A stretch of DNA of 64,000 bases from Blastomyces gilchristii SLH14081. Its lineage: Eukaryota; Ascomycota; Eurotiomycetes; Onygenales; Ajellomycetaceae. Position numbers and translations under genes: made by a program. The stretch covers positions 1,377,720 through 1,441,719 of the forward strand of contig NW_003101668.1 of the NCBI RefSeq assembly GCF_000003855.2. Reading direction: 5' to 3'. Position 1 is the stretch's first letter. Every line of letters begins with the position of its first letter. Shown here piece by piece: positions 23,690 through 37,069 of this stretch. The notes under the pieces were generated by a model that made no database searches, was not told the DNA's origin, and saw nothing but the letters and a program-made list of their open reading frames with translations.

Positions 23690-24441
23690 ACTACGGGCGC
23701 TAGTCACCCGCAGAATGCATCTTAAGCTAGTTATATTTAATTCTCTATAATTAACTGATCACTGCATCTGTTCTCTCAGACCAGTCACTAATTTTCAGAG
23801 ATATTAGTTAGTGACTGTCACTGCTTACTTAATAATGTACATATATTAAGCTTCTGATTGCTGATCTTAGTCTTATTAGATACTTATAGACTTATTAATC
23901 AGTCATCATAATCTCACTCTGTGTTGAACACTAATTATAGACTTGATAACTACAGTTTTCTCTGTCAGTATTAGTGCTTGATAGTGAGCTTGCAGACTCT
24001 AGTCTATCAGAGTACTCTGTCTAGAGTCTGAATACACATCTAGATTTGCTAGTCAGATAATTTTCAAAATCATTCTCTGTATTTAAGAGAGAGCTAGGCT
24101 TCAATGATGATTCTAGTTAGAGACTTACTTAAGTAGTATATAATCACTATATTAGACTTAACTCTATATTGTTAAAATCTTGATAAGTGTATAGTAGAAT
24201 AGTGAGATATTAACACTTCATATCAGCTCTGATAAGTGTTCACAGAATCTTGCTTAACTAGTGACTTAGCTTGCAGTAGAGAGTTCTATTCTGCATCAAG
24301 TCTTACTAATTAGACTCAGTCTCTATTACTTAATAGCTTTTATGAGTAAGAAGTAACAGATGCCAGTGGTGAGATTCAAACTCACACACTTCTAATATAT
24401 GCAGCCTTGATTACCAGTCTTATTAACTGAGTCACGCTGAC
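23690..24441 (-). repeat. tRNA-headed 750-nt RNA copy fused to LINE, copy 1
   Basis: This segment has the same two ends as 38304-39053. On the - strand it opens with a tRNA-like structure: an acceptor-like stem, a shared GTTAATAAGACTGGTAATC segment, a long variable-arm-like hairpin and a T-arm with a B-box (here GTTTGAATC; GTTCAAATC in copy 2). About 670 bp of body without a reading frame follow. The fixed ends in both copies suggest a full-length transcript, probably initiated by Pol III, copied during LINE reverse transcription. A stand-alone SINE family is the alternative. Confidence 0.65.
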
Positions 24442-24539
24442 AGACTCAGTTATATATAACACAGGTAATTTCTTCATTATCGCGTTCTTCAAGTTATTGA
24501 TTAATGATTCAATATTGAGTTTATTATTATTAACAGATA
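24442..24539 (+). mobile_element. Gypsy B1, last visible segment
   Basis: B1 resumes after the chimeric LINE and runs for about 98 bp, matching B2 (about 56035 down to 55940) before it is cut by hAT X2. On the - strand it covers part of exon 2 of the antisense gene; the stretch ending in AATTTCTTCATTATCGCG retains two CpGs. Confidence 0.7.
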
Positions 24540-25035
24540 TAGACTGGTCAGCGGGATTATAAATTTCATATTTAATCTCATTTAATCTGGTTTCATACAT
24601 TTCTTGATGTGAGTCTCATCAGAACTAAGCATTAAAAAAACCTGAAAATGAATTATTTCTTTCAGAAATGATATGAAAAATGATTAGATTTAATTCAAGA
24701 ACAGTGAAATAAGAGTAATTTGTCAGAATAAATAGTGAAAGATAATTATTCTTTTAAAATTAAAATAAGACTAAGACTGAAGATTAAATTCAGTCTCATT
24801 CAGTTTATTCAGTGATTACTTATATAATCAGAATTTAGTAATAATTAGTAATAACACTTATGAAAAAACTAAATACATTCTTTGTGTAAGTTTATTCTTT
24901 ACTTTCTCATGAAAACTACACTTCTCTGATATACTATAATCAGAGATATTAAACTGTCTGATAATTTTGTATTTTATAATTTATAAGTTTCTTAATTATT
25001 TCTTCTTATAATTGTTCTCAGTAATAGTAATAAAT

Positions 25036-25293
25036 TGTAAGAAATCCCCGCTCCTCGCGGATTCTTTACCCCTATTCCTATCTCTCGCGTAACCAATAGG
25101 GCTAGCAGCCCTTGGCTACACACAACTATATAGACTGGAGTTCGCGAATACTATTCACAACTCAGCTTGAATGCTATTATACATTTGATCTCTATATTTA
25201 TCTTCCTACTGCAAACACTTCTAGTAGTTAATAGTACATATCATGTCAAGCTGCAAACACCTGAATAATCACCTGTAAGCACTTATTCTTACA
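25036..25293 (+). repeat. 5' LTR of Gypsy C
   Basis: 258 bp, TGTAAGAAATCCCCGC to TTATTCTTACA. It keeps CCCC and CpG motifs lost in the 3' LTR. Confidence 0.92.
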
Positions 25294-25329
25294 TTTCAAG
25301 CTCAGTCAGTCAGCAACTGTCTGTTATGA

Positions 25330-26500
25330 CTGAAAGAACTAGAAACTCATATTCTTCAATCTCTGTAAACTCTACTGCAGACACTCAGGAGCAGTCACCT
25401 GAATCATGAATAATTCTCATGAAAGAAGTCTCAGAGAACTTATCAATCACTTACAGAACATCATTCTCTGCATCTCAGACAGAGAAACTCTCTGAACTCA
25501 CAAATGAATTAATCTTAGTGAAGAACATTCTTGAGCATCTTCTGTGAGACTAAGCTATTTTTCTATAAGAAATGCTTACTGTCTGTAAACACTCTTAAAC
25601 TGAGTCTCTAGACATGATCTTCAGAGACACCTGCAAACTGAAAAGAAACTTTCTCAAGTCACAATCACTTAAGGCCATTTATTAAATCACAATCTATAAA
25701 AGCTTTTACAAGTTTGTATTTGAAATTGACTCACAAGCCTGGCTGTGTGACATGAAAGATGAAGAAGCTGTCATCTATGCAATGACAGACCTCTATTACA
25801 CTGAAGTCAAGAACTGGCTGAATTATCTAGAGAATGATCATGAGAGATTCTGATAATCTATTCTCAAGACCTATCTAGAGAACAAGTTGAAGAACTCTGT
25901 GAGCTGAACAGAGAACACCTGGGCTGTAATCATCAATATTAGAAAAAGAGGTGAGAAATCTGATGAAGACTACTCACAGTGCTTCATGAAATTGTGATGT
26001 GAATTAGAATCTATGGAAACAGGGCTCTGAAACAAGATCTGAATGATGATATTTATAAAGAGACTGAATAAAGACATGTAGAACAAGCTCATTGAGCAAG
26101 GCTCTAAGTTCTTGACTCTGAAGAAACTGATGACTCTCATTCATTGCTTGCAGATCACTGTGAGAGTCACAGACTTATAAAGAGTGAATCATTGACTGAC
26201 CCTGTGAGGGCCAGAACAACAGAGAACAGATTTGTCAGAAAAAGATGATAAGATACAGAGAGATTCATGTCTGACTGCTGAGTAGAGAGAGAGAGCTTTA
26301 CAAGCTTCTATAAACAGAGTGTATAACAGAGAGATCAAGGAAAAGAGACTCTGCTTCATCTATTCTAAATCAGGACATCTCTGCACAAACTGTCTGAATA
26401 AATTAAAATAGGAATTTGAGAAGTTGCAGACAGAGTCAGCAACAGCCTTCTTAAGAGTCTTGAAGCTGACACCTGAATCTGTTACTTCTTCAATGAAAAT
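25330..26500 (+). pseudogene. Gypsy C gag (decayed)
   Basis: Gag of element C. The frame begins near ATGACTGAAAGAACTAG (about 25327) and reads through a Ser/Thr/Glu-rich N-terminus into a retrotransposon gag region. There, 25740-26150 contains recognisable blocks such as LCDMKDEEAVIYAM and ENDHERF. The zinc knuckle CFICSKSGHLCTNC (CX2CX4HX4C) at 26350-26391 is intact. Stops are few and mostly TGA, consistent with mutated Arg or Trp codons. Gag packages the element RNA in cytoplasmic particles. Confidence 0.75.
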
Positions 26501-26559
26501 GCTTACTTGCAGAAAGAGACTATGTCACAGTGCTACTGCTCTATAAGCATGAGAAGCAT

Positions 26560-29500
26560 TGATAAACTCAGGATTCCAGGTCACTGTGATGTCTCTAAAG
26601 CTCACAGAGTGAATGAGTTAAAAGATGAAGACTGGAAATCTGCTCTTATAATAAGCAGAGCATGAGAACTCAGATCTGAGAGCTGAGAAACTTGTAAGAG
26701 TTATCTTTGAATTGCAAGATCTCTCTGAAATCTGAAGAAGATTTATAAAAACTGTGATTATCACAGACATCACAGATAACATGTATTTAGAACTTGTATA
26801 ACTTCAAAGACACAATCTGTACATAGCTGTCTGTGAGTCAGGTTTATACTTCTGATCAGTGTTGACAGACTCATTTATAAAGATAGAAGCAGTTGATGCT
26901 GCAGAGTTGATTAGAGAAGATAAGCTCATCTATATAATGACTTTATAAGTGTCTGAGAACCTTGCAGTCATGGAAACTGAGCTTCAGATATCAGAGGAAT
27001 ATCAAGATCTTGCAGAGATATTCAGCTCAACTAAGACAGCTGAGCTTTCTTCTCACTGTAAGAAGAATCTTGCAATAGATTTGATAGAAGAACAGAAACT
27101 CTTCTGAGAATCAATCTATAAGCTCTCTCATTATGAGACAGAGGTCTTGCAGACCTATGTGAAGAAGAATCTGAAGAATGACTTCATTCAATCTTCACAG
27201 GCCTCCACAGGAGCCTCTGTGATATTTGTGAAGAAGAAGAATAAAGATCTCAGATTGTGTGTAGACTACTGTGACCTGAACTTCAAGATAATAAAGAGCT
27301 GCTATTCTCTGTCTCTGATTAAGAATGTGATCAACTGTCTCATGAAAGCTGTTATATTCACACAACTGAATATGATCAATGTATATACACAGCTGTGAAT
27401 ACAGTCTGAGAATGAATGAAAGACTGTCTTTAGAACTGCACTGAGACTGTTTGAATATCTAGTAATGTCTTTTAATCTGACTAATATCCCTGTGGCATTC
27501 CAGTCTTTTATCAATAAAACACTTTGTGTATATCTGAATGTCTTCATGATAATATATCTGAATAATGTGATAGTGTACTCTGTGAAGAAGAAAGAACACA
27601 CTGAGCATGTGTGAAGTGTGTTGAAGATCTTAAATGAGACAGAACTGTATGTTAAGCTTATAAAGTGCAACTTCAGTGTCTGCTGAATTAATTTCCTAGA
27701 ATATGTAATCACTGTAGATAATATTCAGATGAAATCTTTGCAGATTGAGACTATTCTATCATGACTGAAGCTAACTAGTATTCATGAGATTCAGATCTTT
27801 CTGAGCTTTGTGAATTTCTATAGATGATTTATCTTTGTATTTATGAGAATCTTCTTAATTCTTACAGACATGCTGAAGAATGAAAACAAGAAGAAGTTAT
27901 TCTATGAATAAAGAATGAAAAGATTATTAAGAAGAGAGAACTGTGAGAACTTTCTTATCTCAGAAGCTTATGAGATCTTTGCAAGATTGAAATAGACATT
28001 TGTAAATACAGTAATGCTGTTTCACTTTGATTTCTTACTCTTAATCAGATTGAAGACAGATGTCTTCTTCTTTATAATTTCAGAAATAGTCTTATAACTA
28101 CAGTCAAATAAGAACTGAGTTTCAGTGATCTTTTTCTCACAGAAGATGTAACTCATGAAGATCAACTATAACATTCATGATCAGAAGCTTCTTATAATAG
28201 TGAAATTCTTCTATCACTGATGTTACTACTTTGAGAGTCTTATAACAGTGATTACTGTTAGAACTGATTATAATAGCTTGTGACAGTTTACTTTAATTAA
28301 GAAACTCTTACAGTGACAGGTTTGCTGAGCTCAGAGACTGAGTGAGTTCTGATTCAAGATAGAACATATTAAGGAAATTAAGAACTCAGTGAATGAACTC
28401 TCTTGCAGACCAGACTATATTAAGAAGATCAGAGTGACAGACACAGAGAGACTAGAGAAGGCAGAAAAGCTTCACAGAATACTTGAACTGAGTGTTATAA
28501 AGAGATTGACTGAAGAGTCTCTCAATCTCTTATGAGAGAAGAGAAAGAAGAAAGAAAAGAAGCCTGTACAACTACTCTCTATAACACTGAGAGTCAACAC
28601 TCTGAGAATCTCTGTGAGAATTCTTGAAGAGAGTATCTATAATCTGAAGAGTTTGTGAGCTTTGAGAAGTGCTGTGAAAGATCTGATGTAAGAGAAAACA
28701 GAGTATAAGTCTTTATAAGATCTTCTATTCAGATTGTCTGAACTGTAACTGAAGAATGAATATACTTAATATATTTGAAAACTGCTTACAGCAGAGATCA
28801 ATCCTGCAGAAATAAAGAATTGAAGAGACTTAAGTAATCTCTTATAAAGAGAGGGTCAGATTTATATACCTGTGAATAAGTTTCTATGTATAGAACTTAT
28901 TAAAAGGCATTATAACTCTTCTCTAGTGAGTCATTTTACAGATACTAGAACTCATGAGTTGCTTATAAGAAAATACTTCTGACTGAAGATGCAAGAACTT
29001 ATGAAGAAGATAGTGAATTCTTATACTGTTTATCAGAGTTCACAGATAATATAGTTCAGATTATATAAAGAACTTACTTCTCTACTCATTCTGCAGAAAC
29101 CTTGAGAACAGCTAGAAATGAATGTTCTTATAAGTCTCTGTAAAAGCAAGGACATATATGATACCTGCTTTGACAGTGTACTGATGATAGTGAATTGCTT
29201 TATCAAGATAACACACTTTATATTCACTTATAAGAACTTGAAGTCAAAGAATTTGACTTATATCTTTGTTCATGATATAGTTCAGTTGCATGAGTTGTCT
29301 ATAAATATTATCTCAGACAGAGAATCAATCTTCATAGAAGAGTTCTAATCTAATCTGATGACTATACTAAAGATCTCATGAGATTTAAGTATAACTTTTC
29401 ATCAACAGACAGATAATCAGATAGAATACCTGATGAGTATATTAAAACAGTATCTGCAGTACTTTGTCAATTATAATCAGAATGACTGAGTGTATTGATT

Positions 29501-30240
29501 ATCACTTACAGAGTTTATATACAACAACTCAAAACATGTCAGTACAGGCAAAACCCTCTTTGAGATACTCACTGAAACTTATTCATGAATGATCTTGATG
29601 AACCCGCGAGAGTACACTATAGAGTGTGATGATGCCTGTGAACAGGCTGAGAGAATTCAGAAGATTTGAGAGAAAGCTCATGAATTCTTGAGAAAGGCTC
29701 AAGAGTATCAGAAGAGATACTATAACTTCAAGTATATTACAAAGAGTTTTAAAAAAGATAATAGAGTCTGACTGAGTCTAGAAAACATCATCATATGAAG
29801 ATCTAGTAAGAAGCTGAATCTCTTGTAAATAGAGTCTTATAAGATTATGAAGAAAATTAGTCTGCAGTTTTACAGATTGAAACTGTCATCTGAATTATAG
29901 ATATATAATATTTTTCATGTCTTTTTGCTCTGTAAATATAAGAAATTCTCAGAAGAGAACTCTGTGACTCATCACTCTGTCTGTGAAGTACTAGAGAGTG
30001 AAAGAGAATATCAGATTAAAGAGATTATTAACTCAGAGAAGTGAGATTGTGAGCTCTGATTCAAGATTCAGTGATAAGAGTATTCTGACAAGATGAATGA
30101 GTTCACTTGAGAATCATTCAGACAGATAAGATATCTGTAGAAGCTGAGACATGACTTTCATACTGTGAATTCTGACAAGTCAGAATAATGCAGTCTTTGC
30201 TAAGAACCTGATTATAATAAAGATATTAACACTGTTATTT
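26560..30240 (+). pseudogene. Gypsy C pol: protease, RT, RNase H, integrase, chromodomain (decayed)
   Basis: Protease: the active site reads NSG near 26560, with catalytic Asp changed to Asn. RT: 27147-27398 is open and contains LRLCVDYCDLN; the YLDD box reads YLNN near 27556. RNase H: about 28000-28290. The integrase zinc region starts near 28890; the core at 29118-29348 includes LMIVNCFIKITHF and ISDRESIF, equivalents of the D-rich strands. The third region (HQQTDNQIEYLM) is at 29400-29440. The chromodomain is at about 29975-30140, with YQIKEII and FTWESF recognisable. The pol frame ends near 30240. This is a full chromovirus pol with transition damage. Confidence 0.8.
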
Positions 30241-32024
30241 ATAAACCCTAGTCTATAAGATAATGAGTTTCTACTGAGATGAACAGTCTGCAGTGTATAT
30301 AAGAGAAGAAGAAAACATGTTCTCATTAAAGTTAAAAAACAAGAAAATAAACAGAACTGTGAATATAATTTAGAGACTAATAAAGAAAAAATAAAGAAAA
30401 CTTACACTTATATTATCAATATCTGTGACACTTAATCTCTTCATAACTATCAATTTCTCTCTTCAAAGAAGCAGAGAGTATTATGTCTGTGATACAGACA
30501 ATTGTTGCATTTGATACAAAGGCTGTCAGAAATGCACAGACTTCAGAGAAGTCAGACATCAGAATGTATACAGTTATGACAGAGTCTTGAAGACTGATCA
30601 TCTGTATGTGTGATCAGATATCTCTTATAAAGCTATGTTCACTCTTCTAGTTATGCTGAAGTATTCAGCTCAGAAATAATAAGAATGTGAAGAGAGAGCT
30701 TATCTGCTCAGATCAACTTCTGTTATAAATTTATAACATTTGCATTGCTTTGATTACTTAGATTTTACAGGTACTCAGAGACTTATCTCTCATTGACAAT
30801 GAGATTGCAGAAATGCATCACAGTGTGAGAATCATTGATAGAGAACCTAGGCATATTCACATATGCCTGGTCAGAGATTGTGTGAGCAGAAAGAGGGTGA
30901 TTATAGGTCTGCAGAGCTGCAGAAGACACTGACAACACTGAGAGCTTTATAAGAACTGTTAGCTAGAGTCTGTAAGAAATTACTTATAAGAAGACTTACA
31001 GCAAAGAGAGGAACTGCACTGCTTAGAGCCAGAGACTGGCCTGAAGAAGACAGAGGATTGGCTGCTGACCTGAAGATCAGGTGTGATAATGAGGCTGAGA
31101 AGAGTGAAGACATGATTGTGAGCAGTGATGTCTCTGCTTCATTAGCTGATAAAAAGTGATCAGAGAAGTTGCAGAGACACTTATAAGAAGCTCAGTGATA
31201 ATCAGATATTGTTTATAAAGAGATTGAAATTGAAAAAATTTTTATTCTTGAGAAGTTCTTGAATTAATATACAGACACTGTCAGAAACACTCTCTCTCTA
31301 TTATCTGAGTGAAAACACTTTATGAATGAATAAGAATACTCACAGTTTGTGAGAATGAGAGCTGTTACAGAAAAAGAAAAAAGAAGATGAGATTTCATAA
31401 ACAGATCTGAGATATTTATACTACTCTAGAGAGATTTGCTTACACTGTGAGTGATTCTGCAGAACAGTCAGATCACTCTAGTAAATAAGAGTGATTGTGA
31501 ATTACAGGCCTGAATCTTTCTATATAACTACAAAGAGTGATTGCAGACTGCAGATATCTTGATTCTATAATTCTACAGAGTTAATGAAAGAATGAAAAAT
31601 TCCTCACAATTCTACAGTGTCAAAGAGCAATGATTTGTGAGACTGAATAAAAGATCAACTTATAAATATTTCTCTTTGATAAGAGTGATCTCACAGAGAG
31701 TGATTCATCTGTGAGATGAATCTGTGTGATGATTATACAAGAATCTCATGAAAATAATTGAGAGTCAACTGAAATTCTTCTATATGAAAGGTGTGAGATG
31801 AATCTGTATAATAGTCAGAGAAGAATCTGTAGATCATAAAGAATCTTGTGAAATAAGAAACTGAGTGATAGACTCTTTTCTCTTTATGATAACAAGGGAT
31901 TTTTCCTCACTGAGGTTTTTTATAGATGTAAAGAGTTTTTAGTGAGTATCACTGCAGTGCTGAGCTGACTATGAAGTCACTCAGTGAAAGGCTTCACAGA
32001 TGAAGCCTTAGAGAGAAAAGAGTA
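30241..32024 (+). other. Gypsy C post-pol region with possible third ORF
   Basis: About 1.8 kb lies between pol and the 3' LTR, longer than an ordinary 3' UTR. A sense-strand frame is open from about 30865 to 31160 apart from a single TAA, reading for example ARDWPEEDRG and ADLKIRCDNEAEK, and continues with stops to about 31400 (charged, possibly helical). The opposite strand is open at 31113-30901 (70 residues, Ser/Leu-rich), which looks like an antisense shadow. No family is recognised. The rest, 31450-32024, shows nothing convincing. Confidence 0.35.
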
Positions 32025-32281
32025 TGTAAGAAATCCTGCTTCTTACAGATTCTTTATCTCTATTTCTATCTCTCACATAACTAATAGAGCTAGCGGCCCT
32101 TGACTACACACAACTATATAGACTGGAGTTTGTAAATACTATTCATAACTCAGCTTGAATGCTATTATACATTTAATTTCTATATTTATCTTTCTATCAT
32201 GAACACTTCTAGTAGTTAACAGTACATATCACGCCAAGCTGCAAACACCCGAATAATCGCCTGTGAGCACTTATTCTTACA
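32025..32281 (+). repeat. 3' LTR of Gypsy C
   Basis: 257 bp, TGTAAGAAATCCTGCTT to TTATTCTTACA. It differs from the 5' LTR mostly by transitions and is less mutated towards its right end (CACGCCAAG, AATCGCC). Confidence 0.92.
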
Positions 32282-33166
32282 TAAATATCTCAGCTTGAGT
32301 TAAACTTTCACTTCATTCTTATCTCTGTTAATGAAATTATTGAAATATTATATATTATCAGTGTAACAGTTAAATATATACTCTTAATAATTTTTTATAA
32401 CTCTAGAATTAATTTAATATGTAAATTTATCAGATTATCTTAAAGATAGTGATTAAATTCAGTTTTATAAGTATATAGTTTTATCTGATTTTCAGTTGTA
32501 ATCAATATATATAAGTTCTATTTCAAAGTTAGTATTATAGTTCTATATAATATGAAGTATTATCAAAGATCATTACTTACTAAAGAATTGTATTTCACTA
32601 TCTTTACATCTCTAATATTTGCTTATTCAAATCTCTGATAGTTGATATTATAGTAGTCTCAGACTAATTTAATATATAAGTCTTATTTCTTCTCTATTTA
32701 ATTTTGAGAAGTGTAGATATTAACTTAATAAGAGAGATCTAGTAGAGCTGCTACAGTATAGTACTCTGTAAAAGATTGTTCAGTTTTATTGTAATAATAT
32801 ATCAGTTTATTTCTTACAGTAATAACAGTCTGCACTATAGTATTATCTCAGACTGAATTTCTTTTTAAGTAAATTAACTGTCTGTTAAGATAAGTAAATA
32901 AACTATTATACACTTATTATACTGACTGCAGTATTAGTATAAGTGATTAAAACTATCTTTATTATCTTATAAAACTGAAACAGTAAATTAATTCTATATT
33001 TTAACTAAGTTCACTTTATATCAGAAAGTTTCAATATCTAAATCTTTTCTCAATCAGAGTATTATACTCAATAATTAATTATCTGATATAATTAAAGAGT
33101 CTGAACAGTTATCTTATATATTAAACTTCATTATATTCTACTATTCTGTATTATATTTAGTGATAT

Positions 33167-33474
33167 TGTGGCGGGCTGCGCCCGATCAATTCTATAGACT
33201 ATTCTGTTACACTTCATAGATTCTTCTGCTTCATTCTCAAACATGTATGCTCCGATTCTTAGCCATCCTCGATTGCCGATTCTCAGCCGTCATGAACACG
33301 TATAGATTCTTCCACTCTGAAGCTCTACTGTGTATATTATTACATACATGTATAAATATTCACTCTGATCACTGATTCTCACACTTTCTCTTTCTTTTCT
33401 TCTCTAACATTTTTCTCTTTGTTATATAAGACCTATCAATATTATACTGATCTATTCAGCATAGGCCTCTTACA
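33167..33474 (+). repeat. 5' LTR of Gypsy A2
   Basis: 308 bp, TGTGGCGGGCTGCGCC to GCCTCTTACA, with many transitions relative to the 3' LTR at 41740. Confidence 0.92.
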
Positions 33475-33708
33475 CTAGAAAAATGTTCATTGTCTTCTCA
33501 TTAGAAATGATTATTCATTGAGAGATATTCAAACACATAATAACATGTAAGAAAGAGAAACAATTAGTTAAAGTGAACACTGAGTCTCTAGATAGAAGCT
33601 TGCTCGCCAGTCACTCTGGCCCTGCAATAAGATCTTACAAAGAGAACGTCAGCGAAAGACCTGAGAGTTCTGACACTCAGACACGCGATGCCATAATGGC
33701 TCCGAGCA

Positions 33709-34840
33709 ATGTTGGAATTACAACAACAACAAATAGCTGATATGCATGCAACTCAACAACTTCAATACAAAAAGATTCAACAATTAACCCATGCAATTTC
33801 AACACCTACAGAATTGAATACAAAAGCACTGAAGAAACGCTTAGATGCTCCTGTATATTTCAATGCTTTCAATCTCACTCTCTACTCATCATGAAGAATG
33901 GAAATGCTTGTGAAACTGAGTGTAGATGAAGATGTCATCAGTTCATTAATCAATTAAGATTGATATATCAATGAATGATTGAAGAATCATATGAAACAGA
34001 AGTTTCATTCATGAATAAAAGCATGTGAATCAGTATTGCAAATACCTGACAATATTATCAAATATCTTAATATTCTGTTTCAAGACACTGTTATATAACA
34101 GAAAGTGTTAGATTAGTTACAGAGTGTCTGACAGAGAAACACTTCTCTTATAATATTCATCTCTGACTTCAATATCAAGATTCTAGAAGCAGGTGATCAA
34201 TCTTGAGAGAATCAAATGAAGATTAGTATACTTAAGAAGACATTAACTTTCAAACTCTTACAGACTCTTATAAGTGTAGACAAAGATCAGACTTATAAAG
34301 ATTTCTGCACACAGCTCTGAATATGAAACAACTGTCTTATCAAGCTTAAGAGTATATAGAACAGTGATAGAAGATGTTACACTTCAGTCACTTATATACT
34401 TACACTGAAGAACAGCAATGATGCAGATATTATAAACTAAATAGATTTAAAAGTCTATACATAAGCAAGAGTTTCTGCTGTTTGAACAGACTTCTGAGTC
34501 TCTGAGATCACTTCTGAAGAAGTTGCTGATTGATATCAATGTGAAGTATATATTAACTGTAATCAATTAGAACGTATCACTTTCAACTGCTAATCAATCT
34601 ATATATCTTCACACTTAAGAAAAAGATCAGCATCTTCTTTATCAAGAGAAAGATCAGTGTCTTCTTATTCAAAGAATGAATCAGCATCTGTTCACATCAA
34701 CTATATTGCAGTGAAGAAAGATTTGAAAGATAACTATAAGAATGTCTTAATGAAACAGGGAAAAGATTAGCTTCTGTTTAAATTCATAAACAGAAGCTTG
34801 AAGAGGTCAGATAACAATGATTTAAAGAGAAAATAATAAT
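33709..34840 (+). pseudogene. Gypsy A2 gag (decayed, N-terminus intact)
   Basis: The first 61 codons (33709-33891) are intact, Gln-rich, and begin MLELQQQQIADM, ending at a TGA where a Trp or Arg codon is expected. This is the best-preserved start of family-A gag and fixes the start used for A1 and A3. The region 33600-33870 is noticeably less mutated than the rest. A zinc knuckle at about 34545-34590 has lost its first Cys (to Tyr) and its His (to Arg). A local duplication inserts extra KRKIS-like repeats near 34620-34680. Confidence 0.7.
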
Positions 34841-36742
34841 GAATATAATCTTGTATCTACTGTGCTTGATAACATGTATAATATGAAAGTCATGATAGAT
34901 AGCAGTCTATGTCTCTACGCAATGATAAAAACTTTAGTTATAAAACATTATAATCTTCAGTGTATTCTTTTATTAAAATTCTGACTTCTCACAGAATTTG
35001 ATGATTTAAAAGATGTTTATATTCATTACATGATGAAACTAAACATAGATGTGAAAGAATATCAATGTGAAGATGTCTATATATATAAAGTTGATAATCT
35101 TAATTATAATCTTATATTAGAACTTGTCTGACTATCTGAACAAGACATCTTGTTAAATGTCTGAAACAGAAGCTTGATATTCTCTAATAATGATAGAATT
35201 CACAAAGATGATATTCACAAGACTATGAACCTTATACAGATCTCTGTCAACACTTATAAAATACTCTGAAAAAGAAGTTATCATCAAAATCACTGATAGT
35301 AGAATCATGTATCAATCTATTCTATCAGTCTGACTAATATTAAAAAGGCTCTGAAAAAGTTATTCTGTGTTATAATAACAGATTCTTGTACAAAACTTTC
35401 TCAATAATATTATGAATATCTAGATATCTTCTGATAAGATAATAATGTTACAAATCTACCTTTCTTATGAGGTTCAGAAGTGAATCATAGTATTAAGTTG
35501 AAAAAGAGAGATGATAAGAACTCTGAATCATTATAAGACTCTCTTTATAATATATTCTGAGATGAACTTTATCTTCTTCAAAAGACACTCAATGATCTGT
35601 TGAATAAAGAATTCATATACATTAGTAACTCTTCTACTACAGCCTCTATTCTCTTTGCAAAGAAGTCAGGTGAAGAACTCTGATTCTGTGTGAATTATCA
35701 ATAATTGAACAGATTAACAAAGAAGGATCATTATTCTTTATCTCTTATCAATGAGACTCTAGCTCACATCAAACAAGCTCAATAATTTACAAAGTTAAAT
35801 ATTATCACTGTATTTCATAAGATTCATATCACTGAAGAAGATGAGTAGCTTACAGCATTCTGAACTTGATATGATCTCTTTGAATGAATAGTTACACTCT
35901 TTGAACTGACTAATACTCTCAGTACATTTCAGAAGTATATTAACTGAACACTTCAAGACTTTCTTAATGAATTTGTATCTGTACATCTTGATGACATTCT
36001 CATCTTCACTGATGAATTCAGGAAAGAATATCAAGAATACATGTAAAAGGTATTACAATAACTACAGAAAGCAGGACTGTCAATAGACATAGACAAGTGT
36101 GATTTTGAGATTAAAAGTACAAAATATCTAGGCTTTATCATAGAAGCTGATAAGGAAATCTGAATGAATTCTGAGAAGGTCTCTGCTATTCTTGAATGAG
36201 AGGTCTCATACACTGTGAAAGATGTACAAAGCTTTATCAGATTTACTAACTTCTATCAGTGATTTATATAAAACTTCTCAGATATTGTGAGATCACTTAC
36301 AGAACTCACTAAGAAAGACTCAGTATTTCAATGATCAATAGACACTGAAGCTGCATTTACACAGATGAAGAAGATGTTCATTAATACCTCTCTACTGATA
36401 ATATTCAATTCTGATTATGAGACAGTTATTGAAGCTGATTTCTCTGACTATGTCACAGAAGAAGCTATATTGCAATATAATGATAAAGATATCTTACAAT
36501 CATATACTTTCATGTCTAAGACACTGAGTTCTGCTGAATACAACTATGACATCTATGACAAAGAACTTCTCATGATTGTATACTGTTTAGAAGAATGAGA
36601 CTCTGAACTCTGAAGTGTCTCTGAATTTGAGATAATCAGAGATTATAAGAATCTCAAATACTTCATAACTATCTGTAAACTCACTTATTATTATTATTAT
36701 TCTTCAATTATAGATGTATGCAGTCAGAGACTATGATATCTA

Positions 36743-36765
36743 CCTGAGAACTTTTAGTTCTCAGG
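36743..36765 (-). other. Conserved hairpin in LINE 3' UTR, copy 2
   Basis: CCTGAGAACT / AGTTCTCAGG with loop TTT. The stem is identical to those at 15767 and 48903. Confidence 0.8.
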
Positions 36766-37069
36766 GTTTTTTCTATATCTGTAAAGTTAACTATTATACA
36801 TTCATCAATTTCAGATATGCAAAATCAGAAGATTTCAGCTCAGAATACAAAAACTGTTTATAAATTGCAGTGTTTTAACATCTTCTGATACTTTGAAATC
36901 ATTTAACAATATCATGACAAAGGAAAAGAGAACACAGTCTTAAAGATAGACACATTAAATAGATAGATAGAAAGAAATTGAAAGAAAAAGATAAAGTAAA
37001 GAGAGACTGTAACAAAATAAATTATTAAAAGATAGTATATAGCTGTTTTAACAGACTATATCTGATTGA

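Larger units (their letters stand above)
15717..24441 (-). mobile_element. Chimeric LINE insertion 1 (tRNA-headed RNA fused to truncated LINE), interrupted by A3
   Basis: On the - strand the insertion reads: 752-bp body with a tRNA-like head (24441-23690), LINE coding sequence from a 5' truncation (23689-22879 and 16864-16083), 3' UTR with a hairpin, and a (TAA)n tail at the left end. One 14-bp duplication, AGACTCAGTTATAT, flanks the whole unit (15703-15716 and 24442-24455), so body and LINE integrated together. Gypsy A3 was inserted later, in the RNase H region, with its own CTTTT duplication. A second composite of the same kind is at 36686-39053. Confidence 0.85.
25036..32281 (+). mobile_element. 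Gypsy chromovirus C, complete structure
   Basis: 7,246-bp LTR retrotransposon on the + strand flanked by the 5-bp duplication TAAAT (25031-25035 and 32282-32286). The empty site is present in X1 (complement of about 13300-13330). It has 258/257-bp LTRs, gag with zinc knuckle, pol ending in a chromodomain, about 1.8 kb of further sequence after pol, and a purine-rich stretch (GAGAGAAAAGAG) before the 3' LTR. It is moderately mutated, and the pol frames can be read with few repairs. Confidence 0.92.
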
